A DNA stretch of 64,000 nucleotides from Akkermansia muciniphila (GCA_945861535.1 CAMAUZ010000018.1:1-64000); one strand, 5' to 3'; shown: positions 24,788-34,285, numbered from the stretch's first letter. The notes: generated by a model not told the origin, from the letters alone. Numbers and translations: made by a program.

Positions 24788-26974
24788 ATGAAAACACAAA
24801 TGACTGGGAGAAAGAATCCGTTGGTTAAGACGTCGCGTGCAGGGAGCGCGGGGCGAAACGGGAGTGAACGCGGGTGCAGGCTGCGACACGCGTTGGGGTT
24901 GGTCTTCGCTTTGTGGCTGGGCCTTGAGGCGGGGGTGTCGGCGGCGGACCCGAGAATCAACAGCCTCGTGATGGTGCCGATGCTGACGATCGAGAGTCCG
25001 CCGGGGGTGATCAATCAAATCCAATTCGCTACGAACTTGGTGGAGGCGGACTGGACGGTGGTGACGAATCTGCTCGTACCCCAAAGCCCCTATTGGTTTG
25101 TCGATCCGGCTGGGCCGCGCGGGCCGGCGGGGTTTTACCGGGTGTTGGGTTTGCCTGCCCCGGTGCTGACGACACCGCCGTCGGCCGCGGGCGGGGCGAT
25201 GGCGGGCGACAATCCGACCGCACCGGTGGGCTTGCCCACGCCGCGCGTGGCCCAAAGTGCCGCCGCGGCGGTCGCGGGATCGTCCAGCGGAGTGGACGGG
25301 GAGGCCCCCGCCCCGGCGGTGCGGCGCCATCTACGGGTTACCGTGGTGACGCAGCTTTGGAGCGCGGAGGGCCGGACGCTGCCGGCCGTGGTGGCGCGGG
25401 TGAATCAGGCGGTGTTCGAGGGCACGGATGTCATCGCCTTTCCGATGGAATGCGTGAAGACCGATGGTGAGCCGATTCCCGGGCCGATCAGTCTGGCGTT
25501 GGCGGAGGAGGCGCGCCGCCATCAGGTTTACATCATTGGGAACATCCGTGAGACCGCGGGCGGCAAAACCTACGTGACCTCGTTTTTGTGTGATCGCACG
25601 GGGAAGATCGCGGGGAAGTATCGGAAGTCGCACAAGCTGCCGGACGAGACGATGGATCTGGGCAACGATCTCCCGGTGTTCAACACCGAGTTCGGCAAGG
25701 TCGCCATGCGCATCGGGTCCGACCGCTTCTTTCCCGACATCGACCATGTGTTCACGACCAAGGGCGCGGGACTCATTTTTTGGGCGCAGCAACCGGAGCC
25801 GGTGGATGACGAGTTCGCGCAGGATTTTCCCAGCGAGGGACGGGCTTACGATTACTCGGTCAACATCGCCTGCTCGCGCTACGCCTCGGCCACGCCCGGC
25901 TGGATCACGAGTTCCTTTCCGCCCTTTTGCGGGATGCCGTTGGGGCGGTCGTATGTGATCAATCGCGAAGGCCAGCGCGTGGCCTCGACGCCGCGCACGG
26001 GCGTGGGGCAGGCCACCGCGACGCTGCCGCTGGCGACCCTCCGGCCCGGGCGCCATGTCTATTCCAACCCGGCCTTCGCCCGACTCACCGCGCCTGTGGT
26101 GCCCGTGCCCGACCGGCCGTGGGTTAAGCGCACGGTGCGCGTCACCGCGCTGGGCGCCCTGTCCGATTTCGACAGCCTGCTCGCCGCGCTGGATGAAGCG
26201 GGACGCCTTGGTTCGGACATCGCGTGCAGTTATGAGTATGGCTGGATCACCGGCCAGCCGCCGGAAGCGATTGCGAGCAAGACGGCGATTGCCAAAGCGC
26301 GGAATGCCCGCGTCGCGGCGAAGGCCCGGCAGTGGAACATGTATGTGATCCTCGCCGGCATCGTGGACCGGTTGGAGCGCAACGAAGCGATCCTCTACGG
26401 CCGCGATGGGCGCGAGGTCGGGCGGTATTTCAAGATGAGCAAGACGCATCCGGAAATGATTCCCGGCACCAACGCGCCGGTGTTCGAGACTGACTTCGGG
26501 CGGGTTGCGGTGCGCATTTGCGCGGACGAGGAGTTCGTCGAGCTGGACCGTTGTTACGCGCTGCAGGGTGTGGACATTCTGTTCACGCCCACGCAGAGCT
26601 GGGGGCCGGACGCGTTGTCCCGCGATCTGCGCGACCTGTCGCGGGCGATGGATGGCGGCTTTTTCCTTGTCGAGCCGACGAGTCCCTCGACGGAGCACCG
26701 TCACCGCAGTCTCGTCGTCGAGCCGACGGGCACGATTGTCGCCAGCAACGAGTACCGGAAACGCGGCAGCGCCTCGGCGGTGCTCGACTTGAACAACGAC
26801 CGGCCCCTGCGCTACACGCGGAACTACACGCCCTATAAGCCCACGGGTTATCTGCCGCAGTTCCAGCCCAATCAACTGCCGACGGCGGTCAATGACCTGC
26901 GCGCCACGGTGCTCCGCCAACGTCGGCCTGAGCTGTACGCTGTGCTTGGCGCGGGTGGCAACCTCGCCCAATGA
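24788..26974 (+). CDS. Secreted protein with two nitrilase-type hydrolase domains
   Basis: A 728-residue exported protein starting at the ATG at 24788, with a purine-rich ribosome site (GGAGAGAAAGGG) just upstream. A signal peptide covers about residues 30-53. A short region (about 56-120, FATNLVEADWTVVTNL, ending GFYRVLG) is of the kind seen in many secreted verrucomicrobial proteins. Two carbon-nitrogen hydrolase domains follow. Domain 1 (about 182-415) has E221 and K280 but G310 where the catalytic Cys belongs (MRIGSDRFF). Domain 2 (about 450-700) has the full triad E483, K549 and C578 (VRICADEEF). So domain 1 is probably inactive and domain 2 active. The substrate, an amide or nitrile, is unknown. 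Confidence 0.85.
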   Translation: MKTQMTGRKNPLVKTSRAGSAGRNGSERGCRLRHALGLVFALWLGLEAGVSAADPRINSLVMVPMLTIESPPGVINQIQFATNLVEADWTVVTNLLVPQSPYWFVDPAGPRGPAGFYRVLGLPAPVLTTPPSAAGGAMAGDNPTAPVGLPTPRVAQSAAAAVAGSSSGVDGEAPAPAVRRHLRVTVVTQLWSAEGRTLPAVVARVNQAVFEGTDVIAFPMECVKTDGEPIPGPISLALAEEARRHQVYIIGNIRETAGGKTYVTSFLCDRTGKIAGKYRKSHKLPDETMDLGNDLPVFNTEFGKVAMRIGSDRFFPDIDHVFTTKGAGLIFWAQQPEPVDDEFAQDFPSEGRAYDYSVNIACSRYASATPGWITSSFPPFCGMPLGRSYVINREGQRVASTPRTGVGQATATLPLATLRPGRHVYSNPAFARLTAPVVPVPDRPWVKRTVRVTALGALSDFDSLLAALDEAGRLGSDIACSYEYGWITGQPPEAIASKTAIAKARNARVAAKARQWNMYVILAGIVDRLERNEAILYGRDGREVGRYFKMSKTHPEMIPGTNAPVFETDFGRVAVRICADEEFVELDRCYALQGVDILFTPTQSWGPDALSRDLRDLSRAMDGGFFLVEPTSPSTEHRHRSLVVEPTGTIVASNEYRKRGSASAVLDLNNDRPLRYTRNYTPYKPTGYLPQFQPNQLPTAVNDLRATVLRQRRPELYAVLGAGGNLAQ

Positions 26975-27114
26975 CCCGGTGTCCCGTGGCGGAAGGGCCG
27001 ATGGGGTTTGGCGTCTGGTCACGGCGAGAAGCGGCTTGCGGCCCGGCCGAGTTGGCCGAACTGTCCGGGCGTCGCTGAATGGCCCGGAACATCGGGCTGT
27101 CCGCGAGTGCTGCC

Positions 27115-29847
27115 ATGAACCCGCGTCGCCCTGTTTGCTCAGTTGTTTTGCTTCTCGTGCTCGCCTGCGCCCTGGGCGCTTCAGCGACGCGCGCGGATCA
27201 CGATCAGGTGCCCGGTCATTCGCAACACGGCGACGCGTTCAATGAGGGGCCACGGCAGGAGGCGCATCTGATGCCCGGCATGAGCACGGTGCATTTTCCG
27301 ATCACGACGAAGGCGGCGCTGGGACAGAAGTTTTTCGACCAGGGCATCGGGCAGTTGCACGGGTTTTTCTATTTCGAAGCGGAGCGTTCTTTCCGGCAGG
27401 TGGCGGCGCTGGATGCGGCGTGTCCGATGGCCTTTTGGGGCATGGCGATGGCGAATCCGAACAACCAGAAACGCGCGAAGGAGTTCGTCAAGTCGGCTGA
27501 GAAACTCCGGGCCAACGCCGGGGCGCGCGAGCAGCAGTGGATCACCGCGCTGGCCGACTTGCTGCGAGACGACAAGAAGGGCGAGAAAAGCGACGACAAG
27601 GACCGGCGCAAAACGTACAACCAAGCGTTGGAAAAAATCGTGAAGGATTACCCGGACGATCTCGAGGCCAAGGCGCTGCTGGCCGTGCAACTGTGGCAGA
27701 GCAACGGCAAGGGCGTGGGCGCGGATGACAAGAAGGCCGTGGATGCTCTGCTCGACGCCGTGCTGGCGGCGAACCGGTTTCATCCGGTCAATCATTACCG
27801 GATTCATCTCTGGGATGACGGCGCGCGCGCGACGAATGCGCTGATCTCGGCGGCCAATTGCGGTCCGTCCGCCCCGGGCATCGCGCACATGTGGCACATG
27901 AGCGGGCACACGTATTCGGCGCTCAAGCGTTACGCGGACGCGGCGTGGCAGCAGGAGGCCAGCGCGCGCGTGGACCACGCCTACATGATGAGCAACCGCG
28001 TGCTGCCGGATCAGATTCACAATTTCGCGCACAACAACGAGTGGCTGATCCGCGACCTGAACAACATCGGTGCGGCCCGCCGCGCGGTGGACCTGGCGAA
28101 GAACATGATCGAGCTGCCGCGGCATCCGAAATTCAACACGCTCACCAAGGGCAGCGCGGCTTACGGGTATCAGCGATTGATCGAAACGCTGGTGCGCTAC
28201 GAATTGTGGGAGGAACTGGTCGCGCTCTCCGGCTCGGTTTATCTCCAACCGACGGACAACCACGATCACGAGGCGCGGCGTTTTCATGCGCTCGGGCTGG
28301 CGGCGTTGAACACGGGCGATCTCGCTGCTGGCAAGCGCCAGATCGCCGCGCTGGAAGCGCTCGCGGTGAAGGTCGCGACGAAGCCCGCGCCGACCACCAA
28401 CGCACCGGCCAGCAAGGCGGGCGCGACCAATGCGCCAGCGGTCAAGTCCGCAGCGACCAATGCGCCAACGGCGAGTGCGGCACCTACCAGCGCCCCGACG
28501 ACCAAACTCACGGCGACCAACGCGCCCGCCACGAAGCCCGCGCTCACCAATGCGTCGGCCACACTTCCGGCAGTGGTGGCCCCGACCAAGGTGTCGGCGA
28601 CCGCGCCGACGACCGGACCGGCGACCGCGCAGACCAACCTGATCGAGCAGGCAGCGCGCGCGATTCTCACCACGAACGTCATTGCAGCCGCGCCCGTTCG
28701 CCCGTCGCCCGCCGCGTCCTCGACCAACGCGCCGGCGAAAACGGGCGCCACCAACAGCAGCGCAACCAACAGCGTCGCCGCCGCCGCGAAAGAATCTCCG
28801 AAGCCCGCGCCGAAGAAAACTGCGCCCGCCGGCTCCAGCGGCGGCGCGTTCCAACTGGCCACGGGCAACACCAACGCCATTGGCGCGGCGGTGGCCGAGT
28901 TGCGCTGCCTGCTGGCGCTGAAAGACGGCCGGGTCGCCGAAGGCAAAGAGCAGTTGCCCAAGCTCAAAGAGGTTCCCCGTGATCGGCTGGCCCGGATGCA
29001 CTTCGCGGTCGGCGACAAGGGCAAGGCCGAGGAGTTCGCCAAGGAAGCGATGAACGTCGGCGAGCGTCTGGTGCAACCGCTCGCGAGCTATGTGGACTTC
29101 GCGTATCAGAACCGCCATTTCGCCGAGGCGTTCGCTGCGTTTTTCAAACTGCGCGAACTCGCCGCCGAGGCGGACCTCACCGCGCCGGTGTTCCGCCGCC
29201 TCGCGCCGGTGGTGAAGGAACTCGAACTGGACGCCGACTGGCGGCCGCCGTTGTCGCGCGCGGCGGATTTCGGCTTGCGGCCGAGCCTCGAATCGCTCGG
29301 GCCATTTCGCTGGCAGCCGTCGGCCGCGCCGGACTGGACACTGTCCGATGGCGCCGGCAAGCCCGTGTCCCTGCGCGATTATCGCGGCAAGCCGGTGGTG
29401 ACGGTGTTCTATCTCGGCGCGGGCTGCGCGCATTGCATTGAGCAGCTCGTGGCGTTTGCGCCGATGGTGGAGGAGTTCAAGACGGCGGGCATTGCGCTGG
29501 TGGCTGTCAGCACGGACTCGGTGGCGGGCCTGCGCGAGACCGGCGAGAAGGCGAAATACAATGGCGGCTTTCCCATTCCGCTCGTCTCCGACCACACGTT
29601 GGCGACCTTCAAGGCGTATCGCGCGCACGACGACTTCGAGGCCAAGCCGTTGCACGGCACCTTCCTCATCGATGGCGACGGACTCATCCGCTGGCAGGAC
29701 ATCAGCTACCAGCCGTTCATGGAGACGAAGTTTTTGCTGACGGAAGCAAAGCGCCTGCTCGGCCTGCCCAAGAGCCACGGGGCGCCGGCGCCGCCGAAAC
29801 TCGCGGGGCAGCAGACGGAGCAGGCGATCGCCGGGAATGCGCGGTGA
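27115..29847 (+). CDS. Exported TPR-like protein with C-terminal thioredoxin-like (AhpC/TSA) domain
   Basis: A 910-residue protein. The ATG at 27115 gives a clean signal peptide (MNPRRPVCSVVLLLVLACAL...). Residues about 60-410 are helical with TPR-like repeats and His-rich stretches (FHPVNHYRIHLWDDGA). Residues about 420-575 are a low-complexity linker rich in T, N, A, P and K, with repeats of the type ATNAPA. A further helical part leads into an AhpC/TSA or TlpA-like domain (about 735-880) whose redox site is C771-A-H-C774. It probably works in the periplasm as a thiol oxidoreductase or peroxidase. The repeat linker may vary in length between strains. It lies 140 bp after the nitrilase gene on the same strand. 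Confidence 0.8.
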   Translation: MNPRRPVCSVVLLLVLACALGASATRADHDQVPGHSQHGDAFNEGPRQEAHLMPGMSTVHFPITTKAALGQKFFDQGIGQLHGFFYFEAERSFRQVAALDAACPMAFWGMAMANPNNQKRAKEFVKSAEKLRANAGAREQQWITALADLLRDDKKGEKSDDKDRRKTYNQALEKIVKDYPDDLEAKALLAVQLWQSNGKGVGADDKKAVDALLDAVLAANRFHPVNHYRIHLWDDGARATNALISAANCGPSAPGIAHMWHMSGHTYSALKRYADAAWQQEASARVDHAYMMSNRVLPDQIHNFAHNNEWLIRDLNNIGAARRAVDLAKNMIELPRHPKFNTLTKGSAAYGYQRLIETLVRYELWEELVALSGSVYLQPTDNHDHEARRFHALGLAALNTGDLAAGKRQIAALEALAVKVATKPAPTTNAPASKAGATNAPAVKSAATNAPTASAAPTSAPTTKLTATNAPATKPALTNASATLPAVVAPTKVSATAPTTGPATAQTNLIEQAARAILTTNVIAAAPVRPSPAASSTNAPAKTGATNSSATNSVAAAAKESPKPAPKKTAPAGSSGGAFQLATGNTNAIGAAVAELRCLLALKDGRVAEGKEQLPKLKEVPRDRLARMHFAVGDKGKAEEFAKEAMNVGERLVQPLASYVDFAYQNRHFAEAFAAFFKLRELAAEADLTAPVFRRLAPVVKELELDADWRPPLSRAADFGLRPSLESLGPFRWQPSAAPDWTLSDGAGKPVSLRDYRGKPVVTVFYLGAGCAHCIEQLVAFAPMVEEFKTAGIALVAVSTDSVAGLRETGEKAKYNGGFPIPLVSDHTLATFKAYRAHDDFEAKPLHGTFLIDGDGLIRWQDISYQPFMETKFLLTEAKRLLGLPKSHGAPAPPKLAGQQTEQAIAGNAR

Positions 29848-29852
29848 GGGTG

Positions 29853-29888
29853 GGAAAGCTCAAAGCATAAAGCCCAAAGCTCAAGGGA
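29853..29888. repeat. Lone AAAGCTC heptad arm (family A)
   Basis: Four 7-bp units (AAAGCTC, AAAGCAT, AAAGCCC, AAAGCTC) closing with AAGGGAATGGCC, right after the thioredoxin-like gene. No facing arm is visible before the ubiA stop at 30021, so this is a half element or one whose partner has decayed. It lies between convergent genes. Confidence 0.7.
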
Positions 29889-30020
29889 ATGGCCAAGGGC
29901 CAAGGAGCAGTTGCGGGGGTTCAGGGGGACGGTGGTGGCGGTGATGGGGGAGAGGGCAACCGAAACATCCTGCGTCCTGTGTCCAATCGCCCCGCTCGCC
30001 GTGCCGCCGCTTCCATTGCA

Positions 30021-30950
30021 CTACGGTCGGGCCAGGCGGAAACCGGGGAACACGACTTCGCACACCGTCACCACGAGGAAGACGAGACTCACCAATGCGT
30101 TGAGGCGGAAGAAGGCGTTCTGCACCCAGTTCAGGCTGCGGCGGCGGGCCAGCCAGTGCTCGAAGAGGAGGCTGGACGCGATGAGCATCATGCCGATGAG
30201 GTAGGCGAGCCGGAACCGCGAGAGCAGGCCGAACGCGACGAGCAGGAGGATCATCACGAGGTGCGCGATGAAGGCGGCGCGCAGGGCGTTGAGCGGTCCC
30301 CAGGCCACGACGAGCGAGCGCAGGCCGACGCGTTTGTCGAACTCGTAGTCTTGCAGCGCGTAGATGATGTCGAAGCCGATCAGCCAGAACACGACCGCGA
30401 CGGCGAGCAGGATGGCGAGGAAGCCGCTGTGCGCGAGGGACACGACCCCGTTGCGCAACGGAAGCAGATCGAAGCCGCCGCGCACCGCGAGCCATGCGCC
30501 CAAGGGCGCGAGCGCGAGCGCGAGGCCCAGCCAGACGTGCGTGTAATCGGTGAAGCGCTTGGTCAGCGAGTAGAAGCAGATGAGGAACAGCGCGACGGGC
30601 GAAAGGTAGAAGCAGAGGGGATTTAGAAAATACGCGGCGGCCACCAGGCCCGCGCCGCTGAGCGCGTAGAGCATGACGGCGCTGACGAGGGAAATCTGGC
30701 CCGCGGGCAGGTGCCGCATGGCGGTGCGGGGATTCATCGCGTCGAACTTCCGGTCGGCGATGCGGTTGAAAGCCATCGCGCAGGTGCGGGCGCAGACCAT
30801 TGCGGCGAGGATGAGCGCGAAGGTCCGCCAGCCGGGCCAGCCGGCGTTGTCGCGCGCGGCCACGACCATGGCGGCGAGCGCGAACGGCAGCGCGAAGAGC
30901 GTGTGCGAGAGCTTCACGAAGCCCGCCCATTTGATCAGCGTGTCGAACAT
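30021..30950 (-). CDS. ubiA: UbiA-family prenyltransferase, probably MqnP-like
   Basis: A 309-residue membrane prenyltransferase with about eight hydrophobic segments. The first prenyl-diphosphate site is FNRIADRKFD (N62, D66, D70). The second is GFDIIYALQDYEFDKRVG (D194, D201, D205). The wording of the second motif fits the UbiA homologues that accompany UbiX in futalosine-type menaquinone synthesis (MqnP), but I cannot exclude true 4-hydroxybenzoate prenylation. The reaction joins a polyprenyl chain to an aromatic acid in the inner membrane. Its ATG overlaps the ubiX stop by one base (TGATG), so the genes are coupled. Confidence 0.86.
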   Translation of the reverse strand: MFDTLIKWAGFVKLSHTLFALPFALAAMVVAARDNAGWPGWRTFALILAAMVCARTCAMAFNRIADRKFDAMNPRTAMRHLPAGQISLVSAVMLYALSGAGLVAAAYFLNPLCFYLSPVALFLICFYSLTKRFTDYTHVWLGLALALAPLGAWLAVRGGFDLLPLRNGVVSLAHSGFLAILLAVAVVFWLIGFDIIYALQDYEFDKRVGLRSLVVAWGPLNALRAAFIAHLVMILLLVAFGLLSRFRLAYLIGMMLIASSLLFEHWLARRRSLNWVQNAFFRLNALVSLVFLVVTVCEVVFPGFRLARP

Positions 30951-31507
30951 CAGTCGCGCTCCTCCTGCCACCGCTGCACGAGGGTTTGCGGCACGCCGAT
31001 GTGGTCGAGCACGCGCGCCACGACGGTGTCGGCGACCTGCTCGACGGTTTGCGGCAGCGTGTAAAACGAGGGGTTCGCCGGGAGGATGGTCGCGCCGGCA
31101 AGGAGGAGGAGTTCGAGGTTTTTCAGATGCACCAGACTGAGCGGCGTTTCGCGCGGGACGAGGATGAGCTTGCGGCGTTCCTTCAGCATCACGTCGGCGG
31201 CGCGGAGGAGGACGTCCTCGCTGATGCCGTGCGCGATGCGGCCGAGCGTGCCCATGCTGCACGGGATCACGACCATGACATCAAAGGGATTCGAGCCGCT
31301 GGCGAAGGGGACGCTCATGCTTTTGAGGCCGTGGGTTTTCACTGTGGGGCGCAGCTTCAGGCCGGCGGGGAGTTCCTGCTGGAGCACGACGTGGGCGTAA
31401 TTGCTCAGCACGACGTGGATTTCGTGGTGGGCGGGGTCGAGGTTGTCGAGCAGACGCTGGGCGTAAAGCGCGCCGCTGGCACCGGTGATGGCGACCAGGA
31501 TTCTCAA
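30950..31507 (-). CDS. ubiX: Flavin prenyltransferase
   Basis: A 185-residue enzyme that makes prenylated FMN, the cofactor of UbiD decarboxylases. The N-terminus ILVAITGASGALYAQRLL is the FMN-binding signature. SGSNPFDVMVVIPCSMGTLG and KLILVPRETPLSLVHLKNL are the other two family blocks. I choose the TTG at 31507, which puts the GASG motif near residue 10 as in relatives; the longer open frame begins in repeat sequence. The cognate ubiD is not in the window. Coupling to ubiA suggests a role in quinone synthesis, most likely menaquinone by the futalosine route (inference). Confidence 0.9.
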   Translation of the reverse strand: MRILVAITGASGALYAQRLLDNLDPAHHEIHVVLSNYAHVVLQQELPAGLKLRPTVKTHGLKSMSVPFASGSNPFDVMVVIPCSMGTLGRIAHGISEDVLLRAADVMLKERRKLILVPRETPLSLVHLKNLELLLLAGATILPANPSFYTLPQTVEQVADTVVARVLDHIGVPQTLVQRWQEERD

Positions 31508-31582
31508 GCGGTGGAGCGTTTCATTTGCGCGCGGAATATGGCGAGGGGTGTGGGGAGGGGCAAGCGGCAAGCCGAGTGGAGG

Positions 31583-31735
31583 AAAGCTCAAAGCCTAAAG
31601 CTCAAAGCTCAAGGGAAGCACCAAGCAACAAGCGGGCGCGGAAGGCGTCGGTCACGATGCGCGGCGGATTCCGATGCCCGCCGAGCCAAGCGTGGGGCTT
31701 GGTTCTTTGAACTTCCCTTGAGCTTTGAGCTTTTT
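31583..31735. repeat. Inverted repeat with AAAGCTC heptad arms (family A, copy 3)
   Basis: Left arm 31583-31618 (GAAAGCTCAAAGCCTAAAGC, two more units, cap AAGGGAAG). Right arm 31711-31735 (ACTTCCCTTGAGCTTTGAGC). The core is about 90 bp and begins with CACCAAGCAACAAGCGGG and ends with GGGGCTTGGTTCTTTG, which pair as a second stem inside the first. It fills most of the 328-base spacer between the divergent ubiX and rsmH genes, so it may affect both promoters. Confidence 0.85.
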
Positions 31736-31835
31736 CCCCTCCACGTTTCATCCGCGGAAAACACCAACCGGACCTTGGTCATTGACCGCCACCCGCCGCT
31801 GCCGCACAACTCCGCGCGCGTCAACCACGCCCGCC

Positions 31836-32915
31836 ATGTCGCCGGAAGAAGCTCCCAAACACCAACGCCGCCCGCGTTATCGCGGCACGCATCCGCGCCG
31901 CTTCGAGGAAAAGTACAAGGAGTTAAACCCTGCGCTCCACGCCGAGACCGTGCAGAAAGTCATCGCGTCCGGCAAAACGCCCGCCGGTGCCCATCGCCCG
32001 ATAATGGTCCGCGAAATCATCGAGTTCCTCGCGCCACAGGCCGGCGATCTCGCGGTGGATTGCACGCTGGGCTACGGCGGTCACACGGCGGAAATCCTCC
32101 CGCTGCTGCGGCCCGGCGGACGCCTTCTCGGCCTCGACGCCGATCCCATTGAACTTGCGAGGACCACCGAACGTTTGCGAGCGCGCGGCTTTGGCGAGGA
32201 TGTGTTGGGCGTTTGCCACTCGAACTTCGCCGGGCTGCCGAAGGTGCTCGCGGGGCAGAATATCGCCGGGGCCGACCTCATTCTCGCGGACCTCGGCTGT
32301 TCCTCGATGCAGCTCGATAATCCGGCGCGCGGCTTTTCATTCAAGTCCGACGGGCCGCTGGATTTGCGGATGAACCCGCAGCGCGGCGCGCCCGCGTCGG
32401 CGTTGTTGGCGCGGCTGGACGCGCCCCGGTTGCAGGCGATCCTTGAGGCCAACGCCGATGAACCGCACGCCGGCGAGTTGGCCCGCGCCATCGTGGCGGC
32501 CCAGCGCCGCAAACCCATCGTCACCACGCTGCACCTGGCCGATCTCGTGCGTGCGGCGCTCTGGCAGGCCGGTCACGCATTGGACCGCGACGCGGTGGCC
32601 GCAGTCGCGCGCCGCGTGTTCCAGGCCCTGCGCATCGAGGTGAACGACGAGTTCTCCGCGCTCGAGACCTTCCTCCGTTTTCTGCCGCATTGCCTGGAAC
32701 CGGGCGGACGCGTGGCGGTCCTCACATTTCACTCGGGCGAAGATCGCCGCGTGAAACAGGCGTTTGAAGCCGCGGCGGCAGCGGGCCAGTTCGCGCCGCT
32801 GGAACATGACTTTCTGCGGCCGTCGTCGGAGGAAATTTATGCGAACCCGCGGGCCTCGAGCGCCAAGCTGCGGGTGGCGCGGCGACGGGCGCAGATCGAG
32901 CAAGAGACGACGTGA
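31836..32915 (+). CDS. rsmH: 16S rRNA (cytosine1402-N4)-methyltransferase
   Basis: A 359-residue RsmH (MraW). It methylates N4 of C1402 in 16S rRNA using SAM. Motifs: DCTLGYGGHTAEIL (about residues 75-88), GLDADP (99-104), ILADLGCSSMQLDNPARGFS and the late VLTFHSGEDRRVKQ. The family usually reads DLGVSS; the Cys here is a small deviation. About 50 extra basic residues precede the domain. The ATG at 31836 follows a repeat-rich spacer. In most bacteria rsmH opens the dcw cell-division cluster; here it stands alone. Confidence 0.93.
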   Translation: MSPEEAPKHQRRPRYRGTHPRRFEEKYKELNPALHAETVQKVIASGKTPAGAHRPIMVREIIEFLAPQAGDLAVDCTLGYGGHTAEILPLLRPGGRLLGLDADPIELARTTERLRARGFGEDVLGVCHSNFAGLPKVLAGQNIAGADLILADLGCSSMQLDNPARGFSFKSDGPLDLRMNPQRGAPASALLARLDAPRLQAILEANADEPHAGELARAIVAAQRRKPIVTTLHLADLVRAALWQAGHALDRDAVAAVARRVFQALRIEVNDEFSALETFLRFLPHCLEPGGRVAVLTFHSGEDRRVKQAFEAAAAAGQFAPLEHDFLRPSSEEIYANPRASSAKLRVARRRAQIEQETT

Positions 32916-33304
32916 GCAGAACCAGCGCCGAGACGGCGCAGCACGGGCGCAACGTTCCCGAAAGGTGGTGGCGGGGCCGTTGGCGGACGCTAACTTTTTC
33001 TCCGCGCGACGCGCCTTCTGGGTCAAAGCAGGCTAGCCTTGGACGGTTTCCATTCCACCCCGAAAAATCCAATGCTACGCCCGTTCTGAAATTGTAAACC
33101 ACAGAATCCGCACCCGTCTCTCCACCGCATGGTTCCGGGTCCAACCGCCTTTCCAGTTTTGAGAGCCACGCGACAATTTCGCCGAATGATCTTGCCGCGA
33201 GGGGAGGCGTCGTTAGAGAGTCCCGCTCCCTTTTCGGCGGAGCGGGCGCGCGGGCGACGCTTTTCCGGGGTGTGGTGGCTTGCAACAAACCAACAACCAG
33301 CAGC
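32916..33304. other. Spacer between rsmH and prs with one hairpin
   Basis: No gene is supported in these 389 bases. A hairpin with stem CCCGCTCC/GGAGCGGG lies at 33222-33246, without a following T-run. It may end rsmH transcripts or sit in the prs leader. The rest shows nothing I recognise; in particular no tRNA. Confidence 0.4.
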
Positions 33305-34249
33305 GTGAAAGTTTTCACTGGCAATTCTAATCGGCCTCTGGCGAAGGCGATCTGCGATTCAATCGGGATCGAGCTGGGCAAGTGTACCGTGGCTTCGTTT
33401 CCCGACGGCGAGACGTTCGTGAAGATCGACGAGAATGTCCGCGGCGAGGACACGTATATCGTGCAGCCGACGTCGCCGCCGACGAACCAGAGCTTGATGG
33501 AGTTGTTCATCATGATGGATGCGCTGCGGCGTTCCAGCGCGATGCGGATCACGGCGGTGATGCCGTTTTATGGCTACGCCCGGCAGGATCGCAAGGATCA
33601 GCCGCGGGTGCCGATCACGGCGAAGTTGGTGGCCAATCTGCTCGTGGCCGCGGGCGCAAACCGGGTGCTGACGATGGACCTGCACGCGCAGCAGATTCAG
33701 GGTTTTTTCGACATTCCGGTGGATCATCTTTATGCCGCCCCGGTGATGTATGACTATTTGAAGTCGCTCAAGCTGGAGAAGTTGGTGGTGGTGAGTCCGG
33801 ACGTGGGCGGGCTGAAGATGGCGTATGCGTATTCGCAGGTGCTGGAGGCGGACCTGGCGATCGTGGCCAAGCGCCGGAAGAGCGCGACGGAGATTGAGTC
33901 GATGACCGTCATCGGCAACATCAAGAACAAAAATATCCTGCTGGTGGATGATCTCACGGAGACGGCGGGCACGCTGACGGCGGCGGCCAAACTGCTGAAA
34001 GAGAAGGGGGCCAAGCGCGTTTTGGCCTGTGTTTCCCATGCGATTCTCAATGATTTGGGGATTCAACGTTTGCGGAAATCAAACATTGACGAACTAATCA
34101 CGACTGATAGCGTCCTCCGCCCTGCGATAGACGGGGTGCGAATAAAAACGCTGTCGGTGGCAGGATTGTTGGGTGAAGCCATCAAACGAATTCACAGCAA
34201 TTCGTCGGTGACTTCACTTTTTGAATTTAAGGGCGGGCGTACGAGCTAG
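33305..34249 (+). CDS. prs: Ribose-phosphate pyrophosphokinase
   Basis: A 314-residue PRPP synthase that transfers pyrophosphate from ATP to ribose 5-phosphate, feeding purine, pyrimidine, histidine and NAD synthesis. The N-terminus MKVFTGNSNRPLAKAI is the usual Prs start. DLHAQQIQGFFDIPVDHL (H127) is the ATP/Mg signature and VDDLTETAGT (214-223) is the PRPP loop. I use the GTG at 33305; a GTG at 33272 would add eleven residues that are not part of the family. It opens a plus-strand run of translation genes (rplY 36 bp downstream). Confidence 0.94.
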   Translation: MKVFTGNSNRPLAKAICDSIGIELGKCTVASFPDGETFVKIDENVRGEDTYIVQPTSPPTNQSLMELFIMMDALRRSSAMRITAVMPFYGYARQDRKDQPRVPITAKLVANLLVAAGANRVLTMDLHAQQIQGFFDIPVDHLYAAPVMYDYLKSLKLEKLVVVSPDVGGLKMAYAYSQVLEADLAIVAKRRKSATEIESMTVIGNIKNKNILLVDDLTETAGTLTAAAKLLKEKGAKRVLACVSHAILNDLGIQRLRKSNIDELITTDSVLRPAIDGVRIKTLSVAGLLGEAIKRIHSNSSVTSLFEFKGGRTS

Positions 34250-34285
34250 TTGGCCGGCGCCGCCAGTGACGAAGCATTTTAGAAC

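Noticed and set aside
33222-33246. tRNA-like fold before prs
   Set aside because: Only a single hairpin is present; no acceptor stem, anticodon loop or TPsiC arm can be drawn.
32722-33552. A 276-codon minus-strand frame over the spacer before prs
   Set aside because: It overlaps the conserved starts of prs and the end of rsmH in antisense and has no recognisable domain.
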